DNA of 64,000 nt from Bradyrhizobium sp. JYMT SZCCT0428 (GCF_018131075.1 NZ_JAFCLS010000017.1:108820-172819), one strand, 5' to 3'; positions 52,714-62,150 are shown, counted from the stretch's first letter. The notes: generated by a model not told the origin, from the letters alone. A program made the numbers and translations.

Positions 52714-54210
52714 CTATTCCCAGGACCAGGCGGAGAAGTCGTTCTCGAATTGCGGGACTTCCTTCCACACACCCTTCAGCTTCTTGCTCGCAATGGTGAT
52801 CCATTGCGGCTGGAACAGGAAGCCGGCAACCGCATCGGTCGCCAGCATGCGCTGCGCGTCGCCGAGCAATTTGGCGCGTTCGGCCTCGGCCGGTGTCGCC
52901 TTGATCTGCTGGTACAGCGCGTTGAAGGCCTCGTTGTTATAGCCGAGATAGTAGTCAGGCTCGGTTATCTTCACGAGATCGAACGGCTCGACATGCGAGA
53001 CGATGGTGAGATCGAAATTGTGCGGGCCGTTGCCGGCAAACACCTGTGACAGCCACTGCGCCCATTCGACGTTCTCGATTTTGGCTGTTATGCCGACCTT
53101 GGCGAGCTGGGCGGCGAGGATTTCCCCGCCGTTACGCGCATATGATGGCGGCGGCAGCTTGAGGCTGAGCTCCAGCGGGGTTTTAACGCCCGCTTCTGCC
53201 AGCAGCTTCTTGGCCTTTTCCGGGTCGTATGGATTAATGCCTGTCGTGTCGACATAGCCGAGCGATCCCGGCGTATAAAAGCTGCCGATCGGCGTGCCAA
53301 AGCCATCGACGGCGCCGTCAATCATCGCCTTGCGATCGATGGCCGCGAGAATGGCGCGGCGGACCCGTACATCGTCGAGCGGTTTCTTCCGTTCGTTGAT
53401 GCCGACGATGGTCTTGGCTCTGGAGCCGCCAATCAGGACATTGAAGCGCGGATCACCCTTGAACTGCGCCACGCTGCGCGCCACCGCGCCGCGCGGAAAC
53501 ACGTCGATGTCGCCCGACAGCAGCGCCGCGACCTGCGCGGCGGGATCGCCGATGAAGCGGATGGTCACCTTGGAAAGCTTGATCGCGGCGGCGTTGCGAT
53601 AATCCGGCCATTTGTTCAGGGTGATCGACGATCCCTTGGCCCAGGCGCCGAGCGTATAGGGTCCGGTGCCGACCGGCTGCGTCGCATTGGTCGGCGCGCT
53701 CTTCGGCTCGACGATCGAGCCGCCCGCCTGACCGATCAGGAACGGTAGGTTCGGTTCGGAATATTTCAGTACGACCACGATCGTCTCCGCGTCGGGCGCG
53801 GTGACCGACTCAAACGCCTGGTACAGGCTCTTGTCCTTGTTGGTGCTGGTCGGCGCCGCGTTGCGATCGTAGGAAAACTTTACCGCTGCGGAATCGAACG
53901 GCTCGCCGTTGTGGAATTTGACGCCCTTGCGGAGCTTGAACGTATAGGTTTTCAGGTCTTCCGACGCCTTCCAGCTCTCGGCCAGCAAGGGCGATACCGA
54001 ACCGTCCTCGTTGATCTTGGTCAACGTCTCATAGAGGTTATAGAGCGTGACCTCGGCAATCGCCGCAGCGGCTGCGTTGGTGGGATCGAGCCCCGGCGGC
54101 TCCAGCGTCATGCCCATGACGACGCTGTCCTTCTTGCCCTGCGCCAGGCTCGGCAGCGGCGCGGCGGCGAACGCGGCCACAACTGCAAAAATGGCTAACT
54201 TCCTCAACAT
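52714..54210 (-). CDS. ABC transporter substrate-binding protein, dipeptide/oligopeptide type
   Basis: This family-5 solute-binding protein has about 498 residues. A signal peptide (LRKLAIFAVVAAFAAAPLPSLAQ) precedes the SBP5 landmarks KTYTFKLRKGVKFHNGEPFDSAAVKFSYDRN and TGPYTLGAWAKGSSITLNKWPDY. A GGGGAG ribosome site supports the start at 54210. It is encoded downstream of the two ATPases and two permeases, giving a complete Dpp/Opp-type importer. The ligand may be a peptide or an amide, given the amidase at the head of the operon. Confidence 0.92.
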   Translation of the reverse strand: MLRKLAIFAVVAAFAAAPLPSLAQGKKDSVVMGMTLEPPGLDPTNAAAAAIAEVTLYNLYETLTKINEDGSVSPLLAESWKASEDLKTYTFKLRKGVKFHNGEPFDSAAVKFSYDRNAAPTSTNKDKSLYQAFESVTAPDAETIVVVLKYSEPNLPFLIGQAGGSIVEPKSAPTNATQPVGTGPYTLGAWAKGSSITLNKWPDYRNAAAIKLSKVTIRFIGDPAAQVAALLSGDIDVFPRGAVARSVAQFKGDPRFNVLIGGSRAKTIVGINERKKPLDDVRVRRAILAAIDRKAMIDGAVDGFGTPIGSFYTPGSLGYVDTTGINPYDPEKAKKLLAEAGVKTPLELSLKLPPPSYARNGGEILAAQLAKVGITAKIENVEWAQWLSQVFAGNGPHNFDLTIVSHVEPFDLVKITEPDYYLGYNNEAFNALYQQIKATPAEAERAKLLGDAQRMLATDAVAGFLFQPQWITIASKKLKGVWKEVPQFENDFSAWSWE

Positions 54211-54265
54211 CGCTTGCTCCCCTGACATATCGCGCGACCAGATTAAGCCAGTCGCGCATAAAAGG

Positions 54266-55300
54266 CTAACCCTCCTCCGACGCTACCGGAGGCAATGCCA
54301 TCACCGTCTCGGCGCGGTGGCACGCGGCTGATTGCGCCGGGCCCACCTTGCGCAGCGCAGGCGCGACCTCGCGACAGTGCTGGTCGGCGAGCGCACAGCG
54401 TGACGCGTAGGGACATCCCGTTGCGCCCACCGAATGCGAGGCGATCACCTGCGCACCGCGGCGCCGGCGCACACCGCCGGCCCGGGCGCGCGGCACCGCC
54501 TCGAGCAACGCCCGCGTGTAGGGATGGGCGCAATGCGCGAACAGATCCTCAGGGCTACCCTGCTCAACGATCCGCCCGAGATACATCACCGCGATCTCGT
54601 CGCAGAGATAATCCACCACCGCCAGATCGTGGCTGATCAGGACGTAGCTCAACCCGAACTGATCCTGCAGGTCTTGCAGGAGATTGAGCACCTGCGCCTG
54701 CACGGAGACGTCGAGTGCGCTGACCGGCTCGTCGGCGACGATCAGTTTTGGCTGGGTGATCAGCGCGCGTGCGATCGCGATGCGCTGACGCTGGCCACCG
54801 GAGAATTCGTGCGGGAACTTGTCCATGTCGGCCTCGCGCAGTCCGACCTGCCGCAGCACGTCGGCAACGCGCTGACGCAGCGTGCCGCGATCCATGCGTC
54901 CGAGCGCGGTCAAGGGCTCCGCGACGATGCGTGCAATGGTCTGTCGCGGGTCCAGCGAGCCGTACGGATCCTGAAACACCATCTGAAAATCACGCCGGGC
55001 GCGGCGTAGCTCGTCGGCCGGCAGCCGGTTCAGGTCGCGGCCCATGAGCGATACCGAACCCGACGACGGCCGCTCCAGCGCCATCACCAGCCTCGCGAAG
55101 GTCGACTTGCCCGATCCGGACTCGCCGACCACACCGAGGCTTCGGCCCGCCGTCACCTTTGCGGTGACGCCGTTGAGCGCATGCACTTGTCCGGCCGGCT
55201 TGAACACGCTTTCGCGCGGCAAGGTGTAGCGCTGCGCCAGGTCCTTCACATCGAGCAGCGGCAGTTCGGCGGACGATGACACCTGGTCCAGCATGGTCAT
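54266..55300 (-). CDS. Dipeptide-type ABC transporter ATP-binding protein (DppF-like)
   Basis: An ATPase of about 344 residues has Walker A GESGSGKST, Q-loop MVFQDPYGSLDPR, signature FSGGQRQRIAIARALI and Walker B LIVADEPVSALDVS. The C-terminal oligopeptide-transporter extension contains cysteines (GCPYASRCALADQHC) typical of the Fe-S-like motif of this subfamily. Its start overlaps the DppD-like stop as ATGA. Confidence 0.92.
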   Translation of the reverse strand: MTMLDQVSSSAELPLLDVKDLAQRYTLPRESVFKPAGQVHALNGVTAKVTAGRSLGVVGESGSGKSTFARLVMALERPSSGSVSLMGRDLNRLPADELRRARRDFQMVFQDPYGSLDPRQTIARIVAEPLTALGRMDRGTLRQRVADVLRQVGLREADMDKFPHEFSGGQRQRIAIARALITQPKLIVADEPVSALDVSVQAQVLNLLQDLQDQFGLSYVLISHDLAVVDYLCDEIAVMYLGRIVEQGSPEDLFAHCAHPYTRALLEAVPRARAGGVRRRRGAQVIASHSVGATGCPYASRCALADQHCREVAPALRKVGPAQSAACHRAETVMALPPVASEEG

Positions 55301-56310
55301 GCACCCAAAACTCCAACCGCTTCGGCCATCGAAACATCCGTCCTGAGACAGCGCACGCCGTGGCCGGCGCCGACGTCCACCGCGGCCGGCGGCGCCACGC
55401 GGCAACGATCCTCGACGATTGCGCAGCGGTCGGCGAAAGTGCAACCGGAAGGCAGATCGGCAAGCTCGGGCACGGTGCCGGCGATGGTCTTCAGCCTTGT
55501 GCCCTTGCGCGCACCAAGGCGCGGGCGAGCGCGAAACAGACCCTGCGTATAGGGATGTCCCATGCGCGTGAACACCGCATCCGTCGCGCCGCTTTCGACG
55601 ACGGTGCCGCCATACATCACCATCATACGCTGCACATTCTCGGCAATGACGCCGAGATCGTGCGAGATCAGAATCATCGACATGCCGCGTTCGGCAACGA
55701 TGTCCGCGATCAGGTCGAGAATCTGTCCCTGGATGGTGACGTCGAGGGCCGTGGTCGGCTCATCGGCGACCAGCACGTCGGGCTGGCAGGCCAGTGCCAT
55801 GGCAATGGTAACGCGCTGCCGCTGCCCTCCGGAGAACTGGTGCGGATAGGCATCGACGCGTTTCGCCGCATCGGGCAACCCGACACGATCCAGCAAGGCG
55901 ATGGCCTGCTTGCGCGCCTCTGCCGCCGAACAATTGGTGTGGCGCCGCAATGGTTCGGCCACCTGACGGCCAATCGTGTGCATCGGATTGAGCGCGGTCA
56001 TCGGCTCCTGGAAGATCATGCTGATGCGATTACCGCGCAGCTTGCAGTAATTCGCATCCGGCAGGCCCACCAATTCGCTGCCGTCGAGGCGGATGCTGCC
56101 ACTGATGACGGCGCTGTCAGGCAAGAGGCCCATCAGCGCCAGCGCGGTGACGGATTTGCCGCATCCGGATTCGCCGACGAGACCCAGGGTCTCGCCGCGC
56201 CTCAGCGAGAAACTGACGCCGCGAACGGCCTGCGCGGGGCCGCGGCTGGTGTTGAGCCGCACGCCGAGGTTGCTGACTTCGATCAAAGGCGCGTTGGCGG
56301 ACCCGGTCAT
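55297..56310 (-). CDS. Dipeptide-type ABC transporter ATP-binding protein (DppD-like)
   Basis: The 337-residue ATPase has Walker A GESGCGKSV, signature FSGGQRQRVTIAMALA and Walker B LVADEPTTALDVT. The C-terminal cysteine cluster (GCTFADRCAIVEDRC) is present. A GGGAGCG site precedes the ATG at 56310. A 45-base stretch (55452-55496) near its 3' end recurs almost unchanged at 59861-59904. Confidence 0.92.
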   Translation of the reverse strand: MTGSANAPLIEVSNLGVRLNTSRGPAQAVRGVSFSLRRGETLGLVGESGCGKSVTALALMGLLPDSAVISGSIRLDGSELVGLPDANYCKLRGNRISMIFQEPMTALNPMHTIGRQVAEPLRRHTNCSAAEARKQAIALLDRVGLPDAAKRVDAYPHQFSGGQRQRVTIAMALACQPDVLVADEPTTALDVTIQGQILDLIADIVAERGMSMILISHDLGVIAENVQRMMVMYGGTVVESGATDAVFTRMGHPYTQGLFRARPRLGARKGTRLKTIAGTVPELADLPSGCTFADRCAIVEDRCRVAPPAAVDVGAGHGVRCLRTDVSMAEAVGVLGA

Positions 56311-56312
56311 GT

Positions 56313-57209
56313 TCAACGCTCCCGCGCCAGCCGGGGATCGAGCAGATCGCGCAACCCGTCTCCGAACAGATTAAGGCCGAGCACAGCGATGGCGATCGCA
56401 GCGCCCGGATAGACTGCCAGCATCGGCGACTGGAACAGCAGCGTCTGCGCATCGTTCAGCATGCGGCCCCAGGACGGTTGCGGCGGCTGCGTGCCGAGCC
56501 CGAGATAGGACAGCGCCGCTTCGGCCAGGATTGCGAGTGCGAACTGGATCGTCGCCTGCACGATCAGGATCGGCAGCACGTTGGGCAGTACGTGCTCGAT
56601 CGTGATGCGAAAGCCGCCTTTGCCGCAGGCGCGCGCGGCCAGCACGAACTCCCGCGCCCAGATCGCATTGGCCGATCCGCGGGTCAACCGGACGAGGGTC
56701 GGAATCTGGAAGATGCCGATGGCGACGATCGAGGTCACCATGCCCGGGCCGAACACCGCCGCCAGCATGATGGCCGAGAGCACCGCAGGAAACGCGAAGG
56801 TGAAGTCGCTCATCCGCATGATGATTTCTTCGGTCCAGCTCTTGCGCGCGGCGGCGATCAGTCCAAGACAGACCCCGAAAGTGAGACCGATCCCGACGGC
56901 GATGATGCCAACCATGATGGTGGAACGGGCGCCTACCAGCAGCAGCGAGACGATATCGCGGCCGAGCACGTCGGTGCCGAGCCAATGCGCGGCCGACGGT
57001 GGTCGCAGCTTGGAGGCCACGTCGATTTCATAGGCCGACCACGGCGTCCAAACCAGCGACAGCAAAGCAGCACAGAGAACCATCAGGGTGAGCGTGCCGC
57101 CCGTGACAAAGCTGCGGTGGCGCAGCGCGCGCCGCCAGAAGCCGCTCGCAAGCCGCGGACGCGCGGTGGTGGCCCCAACTTCGACCGAGGCGCTCAGCGG
57201 GGTGCTCAT
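56313..57209 (-). CDS. Dipeptide-type ABC transporter permease (DppC-like)
   Basis: This permease has 298 residues and about six hydrophobic helices. The N-terminal part matches DppC (HWLGTDVLGRDIVSLLLVGARSTIMVG) and the EAA loop reads EFVLAARACGKGGFRITIEHVLPNVLPIL. It overlaps the DppB-like gene by four bases and ends two bases before the DppD-like gene starts. Confidence 0.93.
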   Translation of the reverse strand: MSTPLSASVEVGATTARPRLASGFWRRALRHRSFVTGGTLTLMVLCAALLSLVWTPWSAYEIDVASKLRPPSAAHWLGTDVLGRDIVSLLLVGARSTIMVGIIAVGIGLTFGVCLGLIAAARKSWTEEIIMRMSDFTFAFPAVLSAIMLAAVFGPGMVTSIVAIGIFQIPTLVRLTRGSANAIWAREFVLAARACGKGGFRITIEHVLPNVLPILIVQATIQFALAILAEAALSYLGLGTQPPQPSWGRMLNDAQTLLFQSPMLAVYPGAAIAIAVLGLNLFGDGLRDLLDPRLARER

Positions 57210-58156
57210 AGGCTGTGTACCTTGATGCGCGGATCGATGAAGGCATAGAGCACATCAACCACAAAGTTGACGATGACGACCACAGCAGCCAGCAGCATCA
57301 CGCAGTTGCGCACCACGATCAGGTCGCGATTGGCGATCGACTGGAAGATCAGCCGGCCGAGACCCGGCAGATAGAACACGTTCTCGATCACGATCGTCCC
57401 CGCCAGCAGGTTGGCGAACTGAAGGCCCATGATCGTCATCACCGGGATCATCGCATTGCGCAGCACGTGCTGCCACAAGACGGCGCGCTTGCTCAAACCC
57501 TTGGCGCGTGCGGTGCGCACGAAATCCTCACGCAGCACCTCAAGCACCGCCGAACGCGTGACCCTTGCGAGGATCGCCGCCTGCACCACCGATAGCGAGA
57601 TCGCGGGCAGCAGCAGCGACTTGATCCCGGCAATGATGCCTTCGTCCCAGCCGGCAAATCCGCCGGCCGAAAGCCATTGCAGCTTCACCGAGAACAGCAG
57701 GATCAGCAGGATCGCGAACCAGAAATTGGGAAGCGCGATGCCGAACTGCGTCAGCGACATCACGCCCACATCGCCGAGCTTGTTGTGATTTGCCGCCGTA
57801 TAGATTCCGGCAGAAAGGGCCAGCACGACCGTCATGGACATGGACAAGACCGCCAACGGAATGGTTAGCGTGAGGCGCTCCGCAATCAGGCCGGCGACAG
57901 GGGTGCCATAGGCATAGCTGTTGCCCAGATCGCCGGTCAGCATCCCCTTGATCCAATGCAAGTACCGATAGTACAGCGGCTGATCCAGCCCGAGCTTGAC
58001 CGTCAGCGCCCGGACGGCGTCAGGCGAGGCATCCGCTCCCATCAGCATCTGCGCGGCGTTGCCGGGCAAGGCATCCAGAACGAAAAAGATGATGAGCGAC
58101 GCGCCAACCAGCGTCGCCAGCAGCGTCAGAAAGCGGCGGAAAAGGAAGACGCTCAA
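57206..58156 (-). CDS. Dipeptide-type ABC transporter permease (DppB-like)
   Basis: A permease of about 316 residues begins VFLFRRFLTLLATLVGASLIIFFVLDALPG. It has the DppB motif and the EAA loop DFVRTARAKGLSKRAVLWQHVLRNAMIPV. The start is set at TTG 58156 because of the GAGGGA ribosome site and the family N-terminus; an upstream extension is not needed. It is the first membrane gene of the importer and lies 68 bases after the amidase. Confidence 0.9.
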   Translation of the reverse strand: MSVFLFRRFLTLLATLVGASLIIFFVLDALPGNAAQMLMGADASPDAVRALTVKLGLDQPLYYRYLHWIKGMLTGDLGNSYAYGTPVAGLIAERLTLTIPLAVLSMSMTVVLALSAGIYTAANHNKLGDVGVMSLTQFGIALPNFWFAILLILLFSVKLQWLSAGGFAGWDEGIIAGIKSLLLPAISLSVVQAAILARVTRSAVLEVLREDFVRTARAKGLSKRAVLWQHVLRNAMIPVMTIMGLQFANLLAGTIVIENVFYLPGLGRLIFQSIANRDLIVVRNCVMLLAAVVVIVNFVVDVLYAFIDPRIKVHSL

Positions 58157-58224
58157 GTCTCGATTCCCTCGTTGGCGGCCAGTCCCTTGCCGGTGATCAG
58201 GTGTGATGGCGGCCGCATTTTCGT

Positions 58225-59655
58225 TTAGCCGTCCAGCCCCGGCCACCGGCCAAGAAGATCTTGCGAGCCCTCGAACAACGCGCTGACGCGCAGCAGTTCG
58301 ATGTCTCCACGGAACTTGCCGACGAGTTGAATGCCGATCGGCAGGCCGTCCGCATCAAAGCCACAGGGCAGACTGACCGCCGGATGGCCGGTCATGTTGA
58401 ACGGCATTGTCCAGGGAAACCAGCTTGGCCGGACGTCGCTCAACACCCGCCCGTCGATCTCTATCGTGCCGAACAGGTCCTGATCGATCGGAAGCGCGGT
58501 GCGGGTGATGGTTGGCATCGCGAGAATATCGACCCTCTGCAACAAACTCTGAATCCGCCGGAACAGAGCCGTACGGTCAAACATCGCCTGCTGATAGTCA
58601 ACACCGCTTACCTTCGTGGCCAGCGCCAGTTGCTTCATGAAGGTCTCGCTCAGCACATCGCCATGATCGGCCGCGAGCTTCTCGAATCGTGCGCGCCAAG
58701 CGGTGTGATTGATGGCCCGCCAGATCGGCTCCACCTCAAATCCGTCGGCGGACATCTCCTCGACCTCGGCCCCAAGGGCTTCCAGCCTGACAAGCGCCGC
58801 CTTGAATGCGGCTGCGACATCGGCCGCAACCGGCCGGCCTGAAGGCGCAAGGCAGAATGCAACCTTGCGCCCGCGCAAATCGCCGTTTGGAGCCGATCCC
58901 TCGACAAAATTCCATTGCGGGAATCCCATCGACCACGGATCGGAAGCGTCCTCTCCCGACATTGCCTGCATCATCAGGGCGGTGTCCGCGACGGTGCGCG
59001 TCATCGGGGTGACATAGGTCTGGTTGCCGAACGCGTCCTGCACCTGGCTGTGGGGAATGACGCCGTTGCTTTGCTTCAGCCCGACAACGCCGTTGCAGGC
59101 CGCCGGAATCCGCGTCGAGCCGCCGCCATCCGTCGCGATCGCCAGAGGCGCGATGCCGCTGGCAACGGCAACCGCCGCTCCCCCACTTGAGCCGCCGCTC
59201 GAGCGCGCGCCGCTCCAGGCATTGCGCGTGCGGCCGAACAACGGCGAATCCGTGAGGCACTTGGTGCCGAACTCCGGCGTCGTGGTCTTGCCTACGAGGA
59301 TGGCACCCGCTGCCCGCATTCGCGCCACGGCAACCGCATCATGGTCAGGAACGTTATCCTTGTAGGGGACCGCTCCGAAAGTCGTTCGCACCCCCCGGGT
59401 ATTGACCAGATCCTTCACGGTGAACGGAATGCCGTGAAGAAGACCAAGCGGCTCCCCGGCCATGACCGCACGCTCGGCCTTGCTTGCCTCGGCCATCGCC
59501 TCATCGCCGCAGAGCGTGATGAAGCAGTTCAACCCGGGCTGCATTCGCTCGGCGCGCGCAAGCACGGCACGCATGATCTCAACCGGTGAGGCGTCCTTGC
59601 GGGCAATTCGCGCGCGGAGTTCGGTGGCGGGCAGCAGGCAAAGTTCGTCGCTCAT
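58225..59655 (-). CDS. Amidase (amidase signature family)
   Basis: A 476-residue amidase-signature enzyme. The triad is complete: lysine in TVKDLVNTRG (Lys81), cis-serine in RSSGGSSGGAAVAV (Ser156) and nucleophile in TDGGGSTRIPAA (Ser180). It hydrolyses an amide to acid and ammonia. As first gene of the importer operon it probably works on the imported compound. The ATG at 59655 begins the family N-terminus; only a weak ribosome site is seen. Confidence 0.92.
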   Translation of the reverse strand: MSDELCLLPATELRARIARKDASPVEIMRAVLARAERMQPGLNCFITLCGDEAMAEASKAERAVMAGEPLGLLHGIPFTVKDLVNTRGVRTTFGAVPYKDNVPDHDAVAVARMRAAGAILVGKTTTPEFGTKCLTDSPLFGRTRNAWSGARSSGGSSGGAAVAVASGIAPLAIATDGGGSTRIPAACNGVVGLKQSNGVIPHSQVQDAFGNQTYVTPMTRTVADTALMMQAMSGEDASDPWSMGFPQWNFVEGSAPNGDLRGRKVAFCLAPSGRPVAADVAAAFKAALVRLEALGAEVEEMSADGFEVEPIWRAINHTAWRARFEKLAADHGDVLSETFMKQLALATKVSGVDYQQAMFDRTALFRRIQSLLQRVDILAMPTITRTALPIDQDLFGTIEIDGRVLSDVRPSWFPWTMPFNMTGHPAVSLPCGFDADGLPIGIQLVGKFRGDIELLRVSALFEGSQDLLGRWPGLDG

Positions 59656-59739
59656 CGCGCTAAAATCCCAGGATCGAGTTGACGCTAAGATGACACCCGC
59701 ATTGACTTCAGGTCCAATACCATCGCACAACCAAGCCAT

Positions 59740-59877
59740 ACGATTTTGGTATGGCAAAAATGACCTTCGGCGTCTCCGCTATTTCTTTGCCGTGGCAGAA
59801 GAACGCAGCGTTGGCCGGGGCGGCCGTCCGCCTGCGTATAGCGCAGCCGCCATTGTTGGTGCAGATCCGTAAGCTCG
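59740..59877 (+). pseudogene. Remnant of a LysR-type regulator (N-terminal helix-turn-helix only)
   Basis: The frame reads NDLRRLRYFFAVAEERSVGR. It then shifts at the GGGG run (59817-59820), where one G too many is present, and continues as AAVRLRIAQPPLLVQIRKL. Together these are the first ~45 residues of a LysR regulator. The rest of the gene is missing: it joins a copy of an ABC ATPase gene scrap (59861-59904). No clear start codon is left. Confidence 0.75.
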
Positions 59878-59904
59878 GGCACGGTGCCGGCGATGGTTTC
59901 AGCC
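59861..59904. repeat. Copied fragment of the DppD-like gene at a LysR breakpoint
   Basis: These 44 bases match 55452-55496 with two substitutions and one missing base. The match includes a 27-base identical core starting AAGCTCGGGCACGG. The two copies have the same orientation on the + strand and lie about 4.4 kb apart. The copy starts within the LysR remnant, where both parents share GCAGATC and AAGCTCG, so a short-homology join is likely. Confidence 0.75.
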
Positions 59905-60000
59905 CCATCGTCCCTTGACTGCGAAACTTTGGGTTCGTTCTGCCAAATTCATGCTCATGATCTCTTGACCGTTTGACAAGCGATGGCGCCTATTGCCTGA

Positions 60001-60095
60001 TCACGGCGCGCGATAACTCGCCTCGTACCTTCCAAATTTCGCTGTTTCGAGCACCGCCCTGCGGATGGCTCCGCAAGGCGTTCGGGAGGAGGTGG
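60001..60095 (-). pseudogene. C-terminal scrap of the tandem uncharacterised family
   Basis: Reading the minus strand, PPERLAE, a frameshift, then AIRRAVLETAKFGRYEAS and a stop at 60001 match the C-terminus of the next two genes (PERLSEAIRRALSQLTKLDRYEA and PERLSEAFRRAVPELLAVERYE). It is a third, decayed copy. The ~105 bases to the next gene, and the ~95 bases before it, hold nothing I recognise. Confidence 0.6.
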
Positions 60096-60206
60096 CAGCT
60101 TGGTACTTAAAGGACCGAAAGCTCTGCCATAATTTGGTGAAGCGAAAAATGTTTTGATATGGTGAGGATCCTGGCCCGTTCATTCTGTTCTGCCGATTGG
60201 TACCTC

Positions 60207-60704
60207 CTAATTTCGTTTGTTACCCTGCAAGCTAACGAGCGCGCGAAAAGCGCGGTTGCGTCGAGCAACGGCTCGCGCTTCGTAGCGGTCAAGCTTGGTA
60301 AGTTGGGACAGAGCCCTACGTATGGCCTCGGAGAGGCGTTCAGGCCCTTCTGACGGCATGGTCTGGAACGGAAATGGTGTCAGCCCGGCTTTTCCATCAA
60401 GGAAAGCGAAGAAACTTTTCCGGATGACGGATGCAGGTGGAAACTCCACGGTTCCGAGCTCATAGGTGCGCTGGACCCAAGCAATCCGCAAAACCTTTAT
60501 TCTCGCCAAAACGAAAACAGCATGCGCGGCATCCCGAGCATGTTGAAGGATGATTGGATTCGTGGTTTCCCCGGCCAGTTGGCGAGCGAGTATTTCAATC
60601 TCCGCCCGCGATTCGCGATTGAATACAGCGGCCGTGGCGATAAGCGTTGGTCCGTATGCGCTGCCGGCCGGCACGAGTTTTTGGTCCGGTGCTCTTGCGG
60701 GCAT
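60207..60704 (-). CDS. Uncharacterised protein, member of a tandem family (N-terminally shortened)
   Basis: A 165-residue protein, mainly helical and basic at the end, with EIEILARQLAGETTNPIILQHARDAAHAVFVLARIKVLRIA and the C-terminal motif PERLSEAIRRALSQLTKLDRYEARAVARRNRAFRAL. The related gene at 60958 begins with an ANRCNAARSTGPRSRSGKKRSS-type segment that is missing here, so this copy may be truncated. I recall such proteins as frequent, unassigned genes in Bradyrhizobium. Function unknown. Confidence 0.6.
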   Translation of the reverse strand: MPARAPDQKLVPAGSAYGPTLIATAAVFNRESRAEIEILARQLAGETTNPIILQHARDAAHAVFVLARIKVLRIAWVQRTYELGTVEFPPASVIRKSFFAFLDGKAGLTPFPFQTMPSEGPERLSEAIRRALSQLTKLDRYEARAVARRNRAFRALVSLQGNKRN

Positions 60705-60957
60705 TTATACGGTTGGCGGTGACCTGTCGCTCGCTGGCCATTGGCTATTCCGCAGCTTCAGAATGATCGCCAGGCCGATCGCGGCTAACCCAGATTTGAA
60801 TTTTCTGCTTGCTGGGCCATTTCCAACTTTTCACTTTGCTTTCGCCTTCAGCCCCACCTGGAAGAGGCTGGGCGGCCTGCGGCCCGCGGATGTACGCCAA
60901 GGCTGGCGGACATTCAACGGCCAATTTCCCACACGACAAGCGCTGCAATCGGATTTG

Positions 60958-61527
60958 TCATAGACGCTCCCAGCGAACCATCGCGTGCAAGGCCCGAATA
61001 AACCGGGCCACAGATGTTCTTTCATAGCGTTCGACTGCTAAAAGCTCTGGTACGGCTCGACGAAACGCCTCGGACAAACGCTCCGGTTCGTCGGGCGGCA
61101 GAGAAGGGAGCGGCTTGATCCGGCGCAGACGCGGCATTCTGCCGCCTTTCAACGCCCGGTCGATTTGCCGCATCTCGCGGGTGCTGAAAATAATGGAGTC
61201 CAGTTGGTTTAGCCAATAGGAACGATTCAACCGACCAACCAACGCGACGCGCTCGATGAGTGATAACTTGTATTGCGTGACTCGCTCGAGCTCAACAGTG
61301 GCCCGAGCGAGGTTTTGAGCGTCCTTGCGGGCCCTTTCGTCAACTTGATAATCCGCGAGCAGGCCAACGACCAGCTCGAATTCTTCCCCGCGAATTGCAG
61401 GTAGATCAACAGACAAGCCATGCCGGAACGCATTCGTGCTCGACCGTTTCTTACCCGAGCGCGAGCGCGGCCCAGTGCTCCGAGCTGCATTGCACCTGTT
61501 CGCCTCAATTTGGCGGGCACTGGTCAC
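60958..61527 (-). CDS. Uncharacterised protein of the same tandem family, full-length
   Basis: The 189-residue protein starts at GTG 61527, whose GTGA overlaps the preceding stop. It opens with a basic, Arg/Lys/Ser-rich segment (NAARSTGPRSRSGKKRSSTNAFRHGL), followed by helices and the C-terminal PERLSEAFRRAVPELLAVERYERTSVARFIRALHAM. The N-terminal pattern is one I recall from many Bradyrhizobium proteins without a known role. No catalytic motif is visible. Confidence 0.65.
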   Translation of the reverse strand: MTSARQIEANRCNAARSTGPRSRSGKKRSSTNAFRHGLSVDLPAIRGEEFELVVGLLADYQVDERARKDAQNLARATVELERVTQYKLSLIERVALVGRLNRSYWLNQLDSIIFSTREMRQIDRALKGGRMPRLRRIKPLPSLPPDEPERLSEAFRRAVPELLAVERYERTSVARFIRALHAMVRWERL

Positions 61528-62150
61528 GCGTCCTGCTCTTTTTCATCGGCCGAGATCCCGTCGCAGTTTCGGCTCTTGTCCATTCCGTCGGTCTGCACAT
61601 GATCCATTGCCTCACTGTGCGGGACTTGGGAGCGAGGACGGAGTTCGTTGAAGGTTCGCAGTAACTTTATTGCGCGACTTTGCGCGGATGCCCGGAGCCT
61701 GTCATTTGCCTGCAGGTCCGGTGCGCGAATTCGGAATGCTTCGGCATCGACATCACTTTCTTTCATCCCGAGCTGAGCCAAACGCTTTTGAATTTCCCGA
61801 TTTGCCTCCGGATCGCTGAAGTATTTCGATGCAAGACCATTGGTGTCGATACCGTGAAAAAAGGATGTCGGCTCAATAAGGTTCTGCAATGCGGGCAAGC
61901 TGGCATTGTTTAAGATTCCGGACTCCAAGTTCTGGTGGCGCTCAACCTGCCAAAGCGCGTTTACGATCTGCCGCGCGACCAAGTGTTGAATTGGGGTTTG
62001 AGGACCTAGCTCGACGTAAATCTCGTTGCGGAACACTTCGAAGCCGCGTTTCGATTCCGAGCGCAAGAGAGCCGTCTTGAAGATGCGATCGAACGGATTT
62101 TCCGGCGGCTGCTTTCGTGATGCGGATCTGGACTTTGAGTTATGCTTCAT
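61524..62150 (-). CDS. Uncharacterised protein, operon partner of the tandem family
   Basis: This 208-residue protein begins MKHNSKSRSASRKQPPENPFDRIFK. It contains EIYVELGPQTPIQHLVARQIVNALWQVERHQNLE and ends with SAQSRAIKLLRTFNELRPRSQVP and an acidic tail. It overlaps the next gene by four bases, so the two are coupled. Its composition is less GC-driven than the metabolic genes. I do not recognise it. Confidence 0.6.
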   Translation of the reverse strand: MKHNSKSRSASRKQPPENPFDRIFKTALLRSESKRGFEVFRNEIYVELGPQTPIQHLVARQIVNALWQVERHQNLESGILNNASLPALQNLIEPTSFFHGIDTNGLASKYFSDPEANREIQKRLAQLGMKESDVDAEAFRIRAPDLQANDRLRASAQSRAIKLLRTFNELRPRSQVPHSEAMDHVQTDGMDKSRNCDGISADEKEQDA

